From positions 1-64,000 of the forward strand of contig DWWU01000021.1 in NCBI GenBank assembly GCA_019119555.1: a DNA stretch of 64,000 nt. Direction: 5' to 3'. Both the position numbers and the translations under genes were made by a program. Below are positions 51,930 through 61,562 of the stretch, one piece after another. Position 1 is the stretch's first letter; each line of letters opens with the position of its first letter. This DNA comes from Candidatus Fusicatenibacter intestinigallinarum (GTDB taxonomy: Bacteria; Bacillota; Clostridia; Lachnospirales; Lachnospiraceae). The notes beneath the pieces are model-generated. The model was not told where the DNA came from, ran no database searches, and was given only the letters and a program-made list of their open reading frames with translations.

Positions 51930-52266
51930 ATAAAACTCCTTTTTATCTTATCTGTAGTTACGATTTTCCTTATTCTGTCTTTTTTCTGTCTCTCGCCAGG
52001 TTGTCGGACAGTTCGGAAGAAAACATGAATGGCAGAAGGGCATCTGACCGGATTTCTGCATCCGGATTGCCGTCCGGCTCTGAAATGTTTCCATGCTCCG
52101 GGCGCTCCGTCCGGTTCAGGAGCCGCCCGGAACTTCCGGCAGAACCATTGATGAAAAACACTCATCCCTCCGTCCCAAACTTATTTAAAAATATCATTGC
52201 CGGTTTTTTTTGTCAATACTAATTCAACATCCTTTTTACATTTCATTTACTTTTTCTTAACTTTTC
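51930..52266. other. Gene-free stretch between pit and feoAB
   Basis: No convincing gene, RNA or repeat of the palindrome family is seen. Short open frames here lack ribosome sites and coding character. The right part is AT-rich and may hold the end of the feoAB transcript; the left part should hold the pit promoter, but no clear consensus was found. Confidence 0.5.
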
Positions 52267-54579
52267 TCAGAATCCTCCCGTCAGCATTCTGGCGGCGGAT
52301 GCAAAGAAAAAGCACGCGCTGACGCCCATTCCCGCAGGCAGCAGAATGGCTACCAATGTCCAGCGAAGGCTGCCGGTTTCCCGGTAAATGGTTGCGCAGG
52401 CAGTTCCACAGGGCCAGTGCATCAGAGAAAACAGGATGGTGCAGACAGCAGTGATCCAGGTCCATCCGTTTTCTGTAAGGATCCGGAAAACAGCCGACAT
52501 TTCATGGAATTGCTGCAGATTGTCCTGAGACAGGTACATCATCAGCATTACAGGAAGGACGATCTCATTGGCTGCCATGCCAAGTATGAAAGCCAGCAGT
52601 ATTACTCCATCCATCCCCAGCATTACGGCGAAAGGATCCAAAGCTTCCGTACACCAGTAAAAGACCGGATAACCTCCGATTCTGATATTCGCAGCGAGCC
52701 AGAGGAGCAGGCCGGACGGTGCGGCAACCGCGATGGCCCGCCGGAGTACGAACAGTGTCCTGTCAAAGACAGACCGGACAAGTACTTTTCGGATCAATGG
52801 CCTCCGATAAGGGGGAAGCTCCAGTGCAAAAGAGGAAGGGATTCCTTTCAGAATGGTTCCTGACAACAGTCTGGAGGCCAGCAGCGTCATACAGATCCCC
52901 AGAAGGATCACGGCCGCCAGCAGCAATGCCGAGAGAAAGCTCCCTGCAGCGCCTGCTGCAGTTCCCGTCAGAAACAGGGAGATCAGTGTCAGAATTGTAG
53001 GGAACCGTCCATTGCAGGGAACCAGGCTGTTGGTAAGGATCGCAATCATCCGCTCCCGTGGCGAATCGATAATTCTGCAACCTGTAACTGCTGCTGCATT
53101 GCAGCCGAATCCCATACACATCGTCAACGCCTGCTTGCCGCAGGCATGGCATTTTTTGAAACAGCGGTCCAGATTAAATGCTGCCCGGGGCAGATAGCCG
53201 AAATCCTCAAGAATTGTAAACAGAGGAAAAAAGATTGCCATTGGAGGTAACATCACAGACACAACCCAGGCAGCTGTCCGGTAAACTCCGAAGATCAGTG
53301 GATCGGAAATCCATTCCGGAAGATTTGATAATGATGCCAGACGTATCAGCAGATCCTCTCCTCGGAACAGAAGGCCGAAAAGCAGGGAAGATGGATAATT
53401 TGCACCGCTGACAGTGATCCAGAAAACAAGAAGCAGAAGAAGAAACATGATCGGAAAGCCTGTGTACCGGCTGGTAAACAGACGGTCAAGCAGTCGATCC
53501 CTGTCTGCATATTGTCTGTTTTCATAGGTTACTGTTTTTTCACAGAGTTTCTCCGCTTTCCGGATAAATGCTTCTGCGGTTTCATCCTGGAGTTCATCCT
53601 GCCCGATTCCTGTCCGGGACAGCCGGTCAGTTTCTTCTTTCCATACTGTTTTTACAATTTCAGGCATGGCTTTTCCTCTTATTTCCATTGCACGCTTGAA
53701 ACTTTCGTCGCCTGTCAGTATCCGGACAGAGGCCCAACGGGCATCGACAGTATCCCCGAGCCATTCTCTGATTACCGGTTCCAGCGCCTCTATCGCTTTC
53801 TCCATCGGATCGGAGTAACGTACCAGCGCCCTTTTTCCGCCGCCTGTCTGGTCAAGGACAGCAGCTGCTTCAAAGATCTGTTCCAGCCCCTGACCGCTGC
53901 GTGCCGTCATTCCGATGACCGGGATTCCGAGTTCTCCGGACAGACTATCCAGATCCACATGGATCTGTTTTTTTTCAGCCTCATCCATCAGATTTATGCC
54001 GAGAATCACCCTGGGTGTTGTTTCCAGAATCTGAAGCGCCAGATTCAGATTCCGTTCCATACAGGAAGCGTCACATACGGCAAGAACCGCATCCGGATGT
54101 TCAAAACAGATATAATCCCGTGCAATCTCTTCCTCCTCAGAGTGTGAGAGCAGAGAGTAGCATCCCGGAAGATCTACGATCTGAAAAAGCGTTTCCCTGC
54201 GGCGGCAGATTCCTCTGGCACTCTCCACGGTTTTTCCCGGCCAGTTGCCGGTATGCTGATTCCTTCCGGTCAGTCCGTTAAAAACGGTACTTTTTCCCAC
54301 ATTGGGATTTCCTGCAAGTGCAATCACTTTTGTTGTCTCATGCTTTTTTTGCTCTTTTCTGACGGAGATTTCCACCTGCGATGCATCCTCTCTGCGGAGA
54401 GCGATTACTGTTCTGCGTATGAAATATGCTGCCGGATCACCCAGAGGACTTTTTCCCAGGCATTCGATCTCCGTTCCGGGAACAAGCCCCAGATCCTGAA
54501 GTCGTCTGCGCATAGAGGATGATTTTATATACCCTGTTATAACTCCGGTCTGTCCGGCAGATAATTCTGAAAGATTCAT
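52267..54579 (-). CDS. feoB: Ferrous iron transporter FeoA-FeoB fusion
   Basis: A 770-residue fusion of FeoA (about 1-72, SH3-like; LSELSAGQTGVITGY, LQDLGLVPGTEIEC) to FeoB, the main anaerobic ferrous iron importer. The G domain shows GNPNVGKSTVFNGLTG, the TGNWPGKTVE switch, DLPG and NLMDEAEKK. The membrane part has two Gate regions, with GCNAAAVTGCRIID and later SPRERMIAILTN near the first. The start at 54579 has GAAAGGG upstream; an extension to 54636 lacks a site. FeoA-FeoB fusions occur in many clostridia. No FeoC is found nearby. Confidence 0.92.
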   Translation of the reverse strand: MNLSELSAGQTGVITGYIKSSSMRRRLQDLGLVPGTEIECLGKSPLGDPAAYFIRRTVIALRREDASQVEISVRKEQKKHETTKVIALAGNPNVGKSTVFNGLTGRNQHTGNWPGKTVESARGICRRRETLFQIVDLPGCYSLLSHSEEEEIARDYICFEHPDAVLAVCDASCMERNLNLALQILETTPRVILGINLMDEAEKKQIHVDLDSLSGELGIPVIGMTARSGQGLEQIFEAAAVLDQTGGGKRALVRYSDPMEKAIEALEPVIREWLGDTVDARWASVRILTGDESFKRAMEIRGKAMPEIVKTVWKEETDRLSRTGIGQDELQDETAEAFIRKAEKLCEKTVTYENRQYADRDRLLDRLFTSRYTGFPIMFLLLLLVFWITVSGANYPSSLLFGLLFRGEDLLIRLASLSNLPEWISDPLIFGVYRTAAWVVSVMLPPMAIFFPLFTILEDFGYLPRAAFNLDRCFKKCHACGKQALTMCMGFGCNAAAVTGCRIIDSPRERMIAILTNSLVPCNGRFPTILTLISLFLTGTAAGAAGSFLSALLLAAVILLGICMTLLASRLLSGTILKGIPSSFALELPPYRRPLIRKVLVRSVFDRTLFVLRRAIAVAAPSGLLLWLAANIRIGGYPVFYWCTEALDPFAVMLGMDGVILLAFILGMAANEIVLPVMLMMYLSQDNLQQFHEMSAVFRILTENGWTWITAVCTILFSLMHWPCGTACATIYRETGSLRWTLVAILLPAGMGVSACFFFASAARMLTGGF

Positions 54580-54771
54580 GGGAAAACCCTTTCCGGCCCG
54601 CGAAAGGATTCCGGGCGCTGCATTTTCTCCTAACATAGTATGCGGCTGATACGAAAAAGTCTCTGTCTATACAGGGAATTTTTCCAGTCACCTGCCGAGA
54701 AAAACTGGCAATACGCATTGTCCGGAATATTTTATAAAGAACACCTATCATACCATGAGAGGAGGATTTGC

Positions 54772-55623
54772 TTGAAAAACAGATATGGGCTGACCGGACG
54801 GGGCGTTTCCGTTGCGGTTCTGGATACGGGCATTACGCCGCACATTGATTTTGACAATCGCATTCTGGTCTTTCTTGACCTGATTTTCGGTCATGCGCAG
54901 CCGTATGACGACAACGGCCATGGTTCCCATGTGGCCGGACTGATCGGCGGCAGCGGAAGAGCCAGCAAAGGCAGGTACGAGGGAATGGCGCCGGAGTGCG
55001 GCTTCGTGATTCTGAAGATTCTGGATCACAGGGGAAACGGCCGGAAGCAGGATGTCCTGAAGGCGATCGACTGGGTCCGGAAAATGAGAAAGAAATACAA
55101 TATCCGGATTCTGAATATATCTGTCGGTACGACAGAACAGGAAAAAGTTCTCCATGATCTTCTGATCGAAGCGGTGGAGCAGGCCTGGGACGACGGGCTG
55201 GTGGTTGTGACAGCCGCCGGAAATCTTGGCCCGGGAAGCGGTACCGTTACGGCGCCAGGGAGCAGCAGAAAGGTTATTACGGTCGGTTCCAGCGATCTTC
55301 TCACCGGGGCCGACGGGATCTCCGGCTGCGGTCCAACCAGGGACTGTGTCTGCAAACCGGATCTGGTGGCGCCGGGAAAAGATATTGTTTCCTGCGCGCC
55401 GGGAATCAGCCGCCGGGAATATGCCCGGAAGAGCGGAACCTCCATGTCCACGCCTCAGATTTCCGGGGCCATCGCCCTTGCGCTGCAGAAAGCGCCTTAT
55501 CTCACAAATGTGCAGATTAAAATGATGCTCCGGGATTCGGTCAGAGACCTGGGGCTCCCCCACAACCGGCAGGGCTGGGGAGAATTTGACCTTGACAAGT
55601 TCCTTGCAAATCTATACAATTAA
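54772..55623 (+). CDS. S8 family serine peptidase, minimal cytoplasmic subtilase
   Basis: A 283-residue subtilase made of little more than the catalytic domain. The triad is complete: Asp18 (AVLDTGITPH), His50 (DDNGHGSHVAG) and Ser224 (KSGTSMSTPQISG); the oxyanion Asn is in TAAGNLGPGSG. There is no signal peptide or prosegment, which is like intracellular subtilisins and AprX. The start is a TTG at 54772 with a strong GAGAGGAGG six bases upstream; upstream frame without a site was rejected. It diverges from feoAB. It may serve intracellular protein turnover; this is inference. Confidence 0.85.
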   Translation: MKNRYGLTGRGVSVAVLDTGITPHIDFDNRILVFLDLIFGHAQPYDDNGHGSHVAGLIGGSGRASKGRYEGMAPECGFVILKILDHRGNGRKQDVLKAIDWVRKMRKKYNIRILNISVGTTEQEKVLHDLLIEAVEQAWDDGLVVVTAAGNLGPGSGTVTAPGSSRKVITVGSSDLLTGADGISGCGPTRDCVCKPDLVAPGKDIVSCAPGISRREYARKSGTSMSTPQISGAIALALQKAPYLTNVQIKMMLRDSVRDLGLPHNRQGWGEFDLDKFLANLYN

Positions 55624-55651
55624 AAAAGCTGAGAAATGCTGAAAAATAAGA

Positions 55652-55680
55652 AGTAACCGTTCAGCGGACTGAAGGGTTAC
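55652..55680. repeat. Dispersed palindrome copy 19, with a matched arm change
   Basis: GTAACCGTTCAGCGG with arm CTGAAGGGTTAC, about 30 bases after the subtilase stop. The A-to-C change at position six of the left arm is matched by G in the right arm, though one neighbouring pair is lost. Confidence 0.78.
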
Positions 55681-55787
55681 CATCGGGAAAACTGAACGAT
55701 CAGACCATCGGCGCAGCCCTGTGCCGCCGCGGAATCAACGGCAGAATGGACGGGGCTGCTCCCTCATCAGAATACAAGGAGGACATT

Positions 55788-56990
55788 ATGGAAAAAATTC
55801 AGATGACAACCCCTCTCGTGGAGATGGACGGAGACGAGATGACCCGCATTCTCTGGAAGATCATCAAGGAAGAACTGCTGCTTCCGTTTATTGATCTGAA
55901 AACCGACTATTACGATCTTGGGCTGGAGCATCGGAATGAAACCGATGATCAGGTAACTGTCGACGCAGCAAAAGCCACAATGAAATACGGCGTGGCGGTC
56001 AAATGTGCAACGATCACTCCAAATGCGGCCCGTATGACTGAATACAATCTGAAAGAAATGTGGAAGAGCCCGAACGGAACCATCCGTGCGCTTCTTGACG
56101 GAACCGTATTCCGCGCGCCGATCGTTGTCAGAGGCATTGAGCCATGTGTCCGAAACTGGAAAAAACCGATCACCATCGCCAGACATGCGTACGGCGACGT
56201 CTATAAAAACGCAGAGATGCGGATTCCGGGTCCCGGGAAAGTAGAACTTGTCTATACCGCGGAGGACGGAACGACAACCAGCGAGCTGGTACATAACTTC
56301 ACAGGAGCCGGCGTCGTACAGGGAATGCACAATCTGGACGATTCCATCGAGAGTTTTGCAAAGAGCTGCTTTGAATATGCGCTGGACACGCACCAGGATC
56401 TGTGGTTTGCAACCAAAGACACGATCTCGAAAAAATATGACCACCGCTTCAAGGATATTTTTGCAGAGATCTATGAGAACGAGTACAAGGAAAAATTTGA
56501 ACAGGCGGGCATCACTTATTTCTATACGCTGATTGACGATGCCGTTGCCCGTATTATGAAAGCAGAGGGCGGATTTATCTGGGCCTGCAAGAACTATGAC
56601 GGGGATGTGATGAGTGATATGGTTTCCTCGGCGTTCGGTTCCCTGGCCATGATGACCTCCGTGCTGGTTTCCCCGCACGGCTATTATGAGTATGAGGCTG
56701 CCCACGGTACGGTACAGCGCCACTATTACCGCTATCTGAAAGGGGAGGAGACGTCCACCAACTCAGTTGCCACGATCTTTGCATGGACAGGCGCCCTCCG
56801 CAAGAGAGGAGAACTGGACGGAAACGAAGCACTGTGTACTTTTGCCGACCGTCTGGAGGCGGCGACAATACATGTGATTGAATCTGGAAAGATGACGAAG
56901 GATCTTGCGCTGATCACAACAATTGAGAACCCGGTTGTGCTGAACAGCAGAGATTTTATTCTCGCAATCCGGGAAGAGCTTGAAAAGTAA
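55788..56990 (+). CDS. icd: NADP-dependent isocitrate dehydrogenase, eukaryote-like type
   Basis: A 400-residue homodimeric IDH that converts isocitrate to 2-oxoglutarate. It matches the type II form of mitochondria and some anaerobes rather than the E. coli form. Marks are [35 protein letters not shown] in the substrate loop and [13 protein letters not shown] near residue 305. The ATG at 55788 has AAGGAGG upstream. Its product 2-oxoglutarate is the acceptor for the GltBD enzyme encoded elsewhere in this window. No citrate synthase or aconitase gene is adjacent. Confidence 0.93.
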   Translation: MEKIQMTTPLVEMDGDEMTRILWKIIKEELLLPFIDLKTDYYDLGLEHRNETDDQVTVDAAKATMKYGVAVKCATITPNAARMTEYNLKEMWKSPNGTIRALLDGTVFRAPIVVRGIEPCVRNWKKPITIARHAYGDVYKNAEMRIPGPGKVELVYTAEDGTTTSELVHNFTGAGVVQGMHNLDDSIESFAKSCFEYALDTHQDLWFATKDTISKKYDHRFKDIFAEIYENEYKEKFEQAGITYFYTLIDDAVARIMKAEGGFIWACKNYDGDVMSDMVSSAFGSLAMMTSVLVSPHGYYEYEAAHGTVQRHYYRYLKGEETSTNSVATIFAWTGALRKRGELDGNEALCTFADRLEAATIHVIESGKMTKDLALITTIENPVVLNSRDFILAIREELEK

Positions 56991-57017
56991 ATATACGGAT
57001 TTGTTAACTTTTCTTTC

Positions 57018-57063
57018 AGAGCGCTGCAGAAAATCCTCTTGTCCGGATTTTCTGCAGCGCTCT
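57018..57063. terminator. Bidirectional terminator between icd and the ABC-F gene
   Basis: A 19-base perfect inverted repeat (57018-57036 with 57045-57063; AGAGCGCTGC ... GCAGCGCTCT) with an eight-base loop and T-rich flanks on both strands. Confidence 0.85.
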
Positions 57064-57090
57064 TTCGGATAACCGGTTTCCTGTCCCGGC

Positions 57091-58998
57091 TTACGCCAGT
57101 TCCTCCCATTTTTCATACAGTCGTTCCAGCTCGGCCTGAACGGCCGCCTTTTCATTGCTCAGTTCGATACAGCGGGCAACGTCTGTGGCCACTTCCGGAA
57201 GGGACAGTTCTCCGTCGATTTCCGAATCCCTGGTCTCCAGTTCTTCAATCCTGGCCTCTGTCTTTTTCAGATCGTTTTCTCTCTTTCTCAGTCGGGCCTG
57301 CTCCTCTTTCTGAGCCTTCCAGTCCAGCTTGACGGAAGATTCTTCCTGTTTCTGAGGCTCGGCTTCAGCAGAAGGAGCGTAAATGCTTGTCAGTTCCTCC
57401 TTTTTCTCCAGATAATAGTCGTAATTTCCGATGTAATTGACCAGCGTCTGATTGGTCAGCTCCAGAATTCTGGTGGCCGTCTGGTTGATGAAATAACGGT
57501 CATGGGACACATAGAGAATGGTTCCCGTATAGTCTTTCAGCGCCTGCTCCAGAATCTCTTTGGACACGATATCCAGATGGTTTGTCGGCTCATCGAGAAT
57601 CAGAAAGTTGGCGTTGGACAGCATCAGCTTTGCAAGAGAAATCCGTCCTCTTTCTCCTCCGCTCAGCGTATGGATCGGCTGGAATACGTCATCTTCTGTG
57701 AACAGAAAGGCTGCCAGTACATTCCGTATTTCCGTATTGGTAAGGTAGGGATATGTGTCTGAGAGTTCCTGAAAAATCGTCTTATCCATATGGAGCACCT
57801 GATGTTCCTGATCATAATAACCAATCTGCACCTTCGTGCCCAGCTCTACCTCGCCGCTGTCAGGCGCCACAACTCCGTTCAGAATTTTCAGAATCGTCGT
57901 CTTCCCGGTTCCGTTGTTTCCGATAATCGCCACCCGCTCTCCACGGTGGATTTCAAAATTCAGATCGGAAAACAGATGCTGTCCCGGAAAGCTTTTGGAC
58001 AGATGGGAAACACGGAGCACATCGTTGCCGCTGGTAATTCTCGGCGTAAGACGGATTCTCATATCTGCCCGCACTTCTGTGGGCTTGTCCAGAACCTCCA
58101 TTTTTTCCAGCATTTTTTCGCGGCTTTCCGCCCGTCGAATAGATTTTTCCCGGTTAAAGGATTTCAGCTTTGTGATCACTTCTTCCTGATGGCGGATTTC
58201 CTGCTGCTGGTTCATCCAGGCATGGTAGGCCGCTTCCCGGAGCATGGCTTTTTTCCGGCTGTAAGCAGAGTAATTCCCCTCAAAGGTCATTACTTTTCCG
58301 GCGTCAATTTCCACAATTTTTGTCACGACACGGTCCAGAAAATACCGGTCGTGGGAGACGATCAGAACCGCGCCGCTGTAATTCATCAGATAGCCTTCCA
58401 GCCAGGCGATGGATTCCATGTCCAGATGGTTCGTCGGCTCGTCCAGAAGAATCACATCCGGCTTTGTCAGCAGAAGCCGTCCCAAAGCCACGCGGGTTTT
58501 CTGGCCTCCGGAGAGTTCGGAGATTTTCTTGTCGAATTCGTCCTCGGAAAAGCCGAGACCTTTCAGCACACCCACCACTTCGCTGCGGTACGCATAGCCG
58601 TTTTCCAGCTCGAACGTGTGGGAGAGGCGCGTGTAGGCGGCCATTTTCTCTTCCAGTTGTTCTCCCTGCTCGTATTTCATTTCCTGCTCCAGATTACGCA
58701 GCCGGTTTTCCATATCAATCAGGTACTGTTTTGCCTGAAGCACTTCCTGATAGATCGTCAGATCGCCGGTTAGGTCCTGATGCTGCGCCAGATAGCCCAG
58801 GGTCTTCCCCTTGGACAGAATTACCTCCCCGCTGTCGGCGCTAAGTTCACCTACAATAATTTTCAGAAGCGTCGATTTTCCCGCACCGTTGATTCCGACA
58901 AGCGCTGCCTTTTCCCGTTCTTCTATATGAAAGGAAGCATTATTCAGAATTTCGTTGGTTCCGAACGCCTTTGTAATATTCTGACATGCTAAGATCAT
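57091..58998 (-). CDS. ABC-F family ATP-binding protein
   Basis: A 635-residue soluble protein with two ABC ATPase domains and no membrane part, the ABC-F class that acts on ribosomes in translation or antibiotic protection. Domain 1 has GINGAGKSTLLK and LSGGQKTRVALGRLLL; domain 2 has GNNGTGKTTILK and LSGGERGRISLAKLML. Each is followed by a LLDEPTNHLD or LILDEPTNHLD Walker B. A linker joins them, and a C-terminal coiled coil (about 560-635) resembles YdiF/Uup types. The start at 58998 follows CAGGAGG; a frame extension to 59067 was rejected. A housekeeping role is more likely than resistance. Confidence 0.9.
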   Translation of the reverse strand: MILACQNITKAFGTNEILNNASFHIEEREKAALVGINGAGKSTLLKIIVGELSADSGEVILSKGKTLGYLAQHQDLTGDLTIYQEVLQAKQYLIDMENRLRNLEQEMKYEQGEQLEEKMAAYTRLSHTFELENGYAYRSEVVGVLKGLGFSEDEFDKKISELSGGQKTRVALGRLLLTKPDVILLDEPTNHLDMESIAWLEGYLMNYSGAVLIVSHDRYFLDRVVTKIVEIDAGKVMTFEGNYSAYSRKKAMLREAAYHAWMNQQQEIRHQEEVITKLKSFNREKSIRRAESREKMLEKMEVLDKPTEVRADMRIRLTPRITSGNDVLRVSHLSKSFPGQHLFSDLNFEIHRGERVAIIGNNGTGKTTILKILNGVVAPDSGEVELGTKVQIGYYDQEHQVLHMDKTIFQELSDTYPYLTNTEIRNVLAAFLFTEDDVFQPIHTLSGGERGRISLAKLMLSNANFLILDEPTNHLDIVSKEILEQALKDYTGTILYVSHDRYFINQTATRILELTNQTLVNYIGNYDYYLEKKEELTSIYAPSAEAEPQKQEESSVKLDWKAQKEEQARLRKRENDLKKTEARIEELETRDSEIDGELSLPEVATDVARCIELSNEKAAVQAELERLYEKWEELA

Positions 58999-59082
58999 AT
59001 CTTCCTCCTGTGAATGAAAAATAATTTTCTGCATAACATCCTCCTTATTATAGAGAAGAGATAACAAAATTTCAATAAATCT

Positions 59083-59111
59083 TTGACAATTTTCTCACAT
59101 ACATATATAAT
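59083..59111 (+). promoter_or_regulatory. Promoter of rex
   Basis: TTGACA (59083-59088), a 17-base spacer and TATAAT (59106-59111), a full consensus about 125 bases before rex. Confidence 0.85.
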
Positions 59112-59235
59112 AAAATTATATTTTTGTATACATATCCAGAAAAATCATAAGACGGAGGTGTGCGAAAACCTCCACTTTTTCGGCAGTCTTTCCGGAATCT
59201 GATTTGCGGATATGGATGTTAGGAGGAAAATTATC

Positions 59236-59892
59236 TTGGAAGAAAAAGACATTTCACGAGCAGTCATAAAAAGGCTTCCACGATATTATCGTTATCTGGG
59301 AGAACTTCTGGAGGATGGAGTGGAGAGAATCTCATCCAGTGAGCTCAGTGAACGTATGAAAGTGACCGCTTCTCAGATCCGTCAGGATCTGAATAATTTC
59401 GGCGGCTTCGGACAACAGGGGTATGGATATAATGTCCGCTATCTTTATACGGAGATCGGGAAAATCCTCGGGCTGAACCGCACGCATAACATGATTATCG
59501 TCGGCGCGGGAAATCTGGGACAGGCGCTGGCCAACTATGCGGCCTTTGAGCGCAGCGGTTTCAAAACCATCGGTATTTTCGACATCAACCCGGTTCTCAA
59601 GGGAGTCAGTGTGCGGGGCATTCCCATCCGCATGACCGACGAGCTTCCCGAGTTCATCCGGAACAATCATGTGGAAATCGCCGCTCTGACGCTTCCGAAG
59701 GCAAATGCGCTGGAAATGGCGAAGCTTCTCGCAGACTGCGGCGTCAAAGCTTTCTGGAATTTTGCACATACGGATCTGAACCTGGCGATGCCGGGGGATT
59801 TCATTGTAGAAAATGTCCATCTCTCTGAAAGTCTGATGCGGCTTTCCTACAATCTTACCAGATATGAGTCTGAACATAAGCAGCAGCCGTAA
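59236..59892 (+). CDS. rex: Redox-sensing transcriptional repressor Rex
   Basis: A 218-residue NADH sensor that represses fermentation and reductive genes until NADH rises. It has an N-terminal winged helix (about 8-75; RLPRYYRYLGEL, SSSELSERMKVTASQIRQDL) and a Rossmann domain (about 80-205) with IVGAGNLGQALANY. The final helix reads SLMRLSYNLTRYE. The start is taken as TTG 59236, nine bases from AGGAGG; an ATG at 59212 would add eight residues but lacks a ribosome site. It precedes nnr, the NAD(P)H-hydrate repair enzyme, a fitting neighbour. Confidence 0.92.
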   Translation: MEEKDISRAVIKRLPRYYRYLGELLEDGVERISSSELSERMKVTASQIRQDLNNFGGFGQQGYGYNVRYLYTEIGKILGLNRTHNMIIVGAGNLGQALANYAAFERSGFKTIGIFDINPVLKGVSVRGIPIRMTDELPEFIRNNHVEIAALTLPKANALEMAKLLADCGVKAFWNFAHTDLNLAMPGDFIVENVHLSESLMRLSYNLTRYESEHKQQP

Positions 59893-59991
59893 ATCATCCG
59901 CTGCCGGTTCCTGAAGCAGAGAAACAGCCTGTGGACGGAAACGGCAGCGGAATTTTTATGCGGAGTACAGCCGCTGAGAAGGAGGTAGTAT

Positions 59992-61542
59992 ATGAAAGAA
60001 CTGGTAACTGCGGAACAGATGCGCCGAAGCGATGCATTTGCCATCGAACATCAGAAAATGCCGTCCCAGGTGCTGATGGAGCGGGCGGCGCTTGCCGTGG
60101 CGGAAGAGGTGTTGCTGCACCAGAATCCCGGGAAGATTCTGGCTGTCTGCGGCACCGGAAACAATGGCGGGGACGGTGTCGCGGCTGCGCGGATTCTGAG
60201 GCTTCGAGGGTACGATGCAGAGATTTTTCCGGTGGGGGATCGGGAAAAATACAGCGAAGGAATGCGAACGCAGATGGAAATTGCCGGAAACTACCGGATA
60301 CCTGTAGTCAAAAATCCTGTCTTTGCGGAATATACTGTTATCATAGACGCAGTCTTTGGTACAGGCCTGTCCCGCCTGGCTGCCGGCGTCTATAAGGAAG
60401 TCATTGACAGGATCAACGAAAGTCATGTCCCGGTCGTCTCTGTGGACATCCCTTCCGGCATACATACCGACACGGGTGCGGTTCTCGGCGCTGCAGTGCA
60501 GGCGGCCGCAACTGTAACCTTCGCATTCGAGAAGCCCGGGCTGTTTCTCCCGCCCGGCTGTCTCTGCGCCGGGAAGATCCATACGGCGGAGATCGGCGTT
60601 ACAGGCTGTTTCCGGGACGGCGAGAGGAGATATTACCGGATGGAGCAGGAGGACCTGTTTCCGTTTCTGAAGAGGGACCCGATGGGCAATAAAGGGACTT
60701 TCGGGAAGATACTGATTGCAGCCGGTTCCCGGGAAATCTGCGGGGCAGCGCTGCTGTGCTCTGAGGCGGCCTTCCGTTCCGGCGCAGGGATGCTTCGGGC
60801 AGTCACGGAGGAGAGCAATCGTCTGCCGTTTCTGATGAAGCTTCCGGAAGCCATGCTGACCCTTTACCGGGAAGGCGATCCTCTTCCCGGCAAGGCCCTG
60901 GAGGATGCGTTGAAATGGGCGGATCTTGTGCTTGCAGGTCCCGGAATCGGAACAAGCAGCACGGCGAGAGATCTGGTCTCCCGGCTTCTTCGGGACAGTT
61001 CCGTGCCTGTGGTTCTGGACGCCGATGCGCTGAACCTGATTGCACAGGAGCCGGCGCTTCTGAAGCAGGCGAAAATTTCCACCGCCGTCACGCCTCATCT
61101 TGGAGAGATGGCGCGGCTCACGGGCAAAAGCATTTCAGCGCTGAAGGAGAATCTTCCCGCCGCAGCGGCGGATTTTGCAGAGAGTTTTCACACGGTCTGT
61201 GTGCTGAAGGACGCGCGCACGGTCGTTGCCTCACCGGAAGGCGCTGTTTTTATCAATTCCTCCGGATGCAGCGCGCTGGCTACTGCGGGAAGCGGAGACG
61301 TGCTGGCCGGAATTCTTGCGTCTCTTCTGGTGCAGCAGAAAAATTCAGGGAGTCCGCGACCCATGGAGCAGACGGCCGCTGCCGCTGTTTTCCTGCACGG
61401 CCTTCTTGGGGAGCAGGCGGCCCGGCAGAAAGGGGAGGCTTCCGTCCTGGCCGGCGATCTGATCCGGACGCTGGCTTCCGGCTGTTTTTCGCAGCAGAGT
61501 ATACCTCCGGAAAAAATCGGGAATACTTTACTCAGATCATAA
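59992..61542 (+). CDS. nnr: Bifunctional NAD(P)H-hydrate epimerase / ADP-dependent dehydratase
   Basis: A 516-residue repair enzyme for damaged NADH and NADPH. The N-terminal YjeF epimerase domain (about 1-215; CGTGNNGGDGVAAARIL, DAVFGTGLSR) interconverts hydrate epimers. The C-terminal ribokinase-like dehydratase domain (about 225-505) removes water using ADP; its motifs are VLAGPGIGTS, VLDADALNLI and ATAGSGDVLAGIL. GAAGGAGG precedes the ATG. The gene lies between rex and mazF; in many Firmicutes nnr is close to the alr-mazEF region. Confidence 0.93.
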   Translation: MKELVTAEQMRRSDAFAIEHQKMPSQVLMERAALAVAEEVLLHQNPGKILAVCGTGNNGGDGVAAARILRLRGYDAEIFPVGDREKYSEGMRTQMEIAGNYRIPVVKNPVFAEYTVIIDAVFGTGLSRLAAGVYKEVIDRINESHVPVVSVDIPSGIHTDTGAVLGAAVQAAATVTFAFEKPGLFLPPGCLCAGKIHTAEIGVTGCFRDGERRYYRMEQEDLFPFLKRDPMGNKGTFGKILIAAGSREICGAALLCSEAAFRSGAGMLRAVTEESNRLPFLMKLPEAMLTLYREGDPLPGKALEDALKWADLVLAGPGIGTSSTARDLVSRLLRDSSVPVVLDADALNLIAQEPALLKQAKISTAVTPHLGEMARLTGKSISALKENLPAAAADFAESFHTVCVLKDARTVVASPEGAVFINSSGCSALATAGSGDVLAGILASLLVQQKNSGSPRPMEQTAAAAVFLHGLLGEQAARQKGEASVLAGDLIRTLASGCFSQQSIPPEKIGNTLLRS

Positions 61543-61562
61543 AAATCGGAGAGTGAATAACA

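Noticed and set aside
2371-55680. The dispersed palindromes as ordinary rho-independent terminators
   Set aside because: They lack the T run, occur upstream of genes and inside leaders as often as after genes, and several genes already have separate proper terminators beside them.
2371-55680. The dispersed palindromes as a CRISPR array
   Set aside because: Copies are kilobases apart with no regular spacers, and no cas genes are present.
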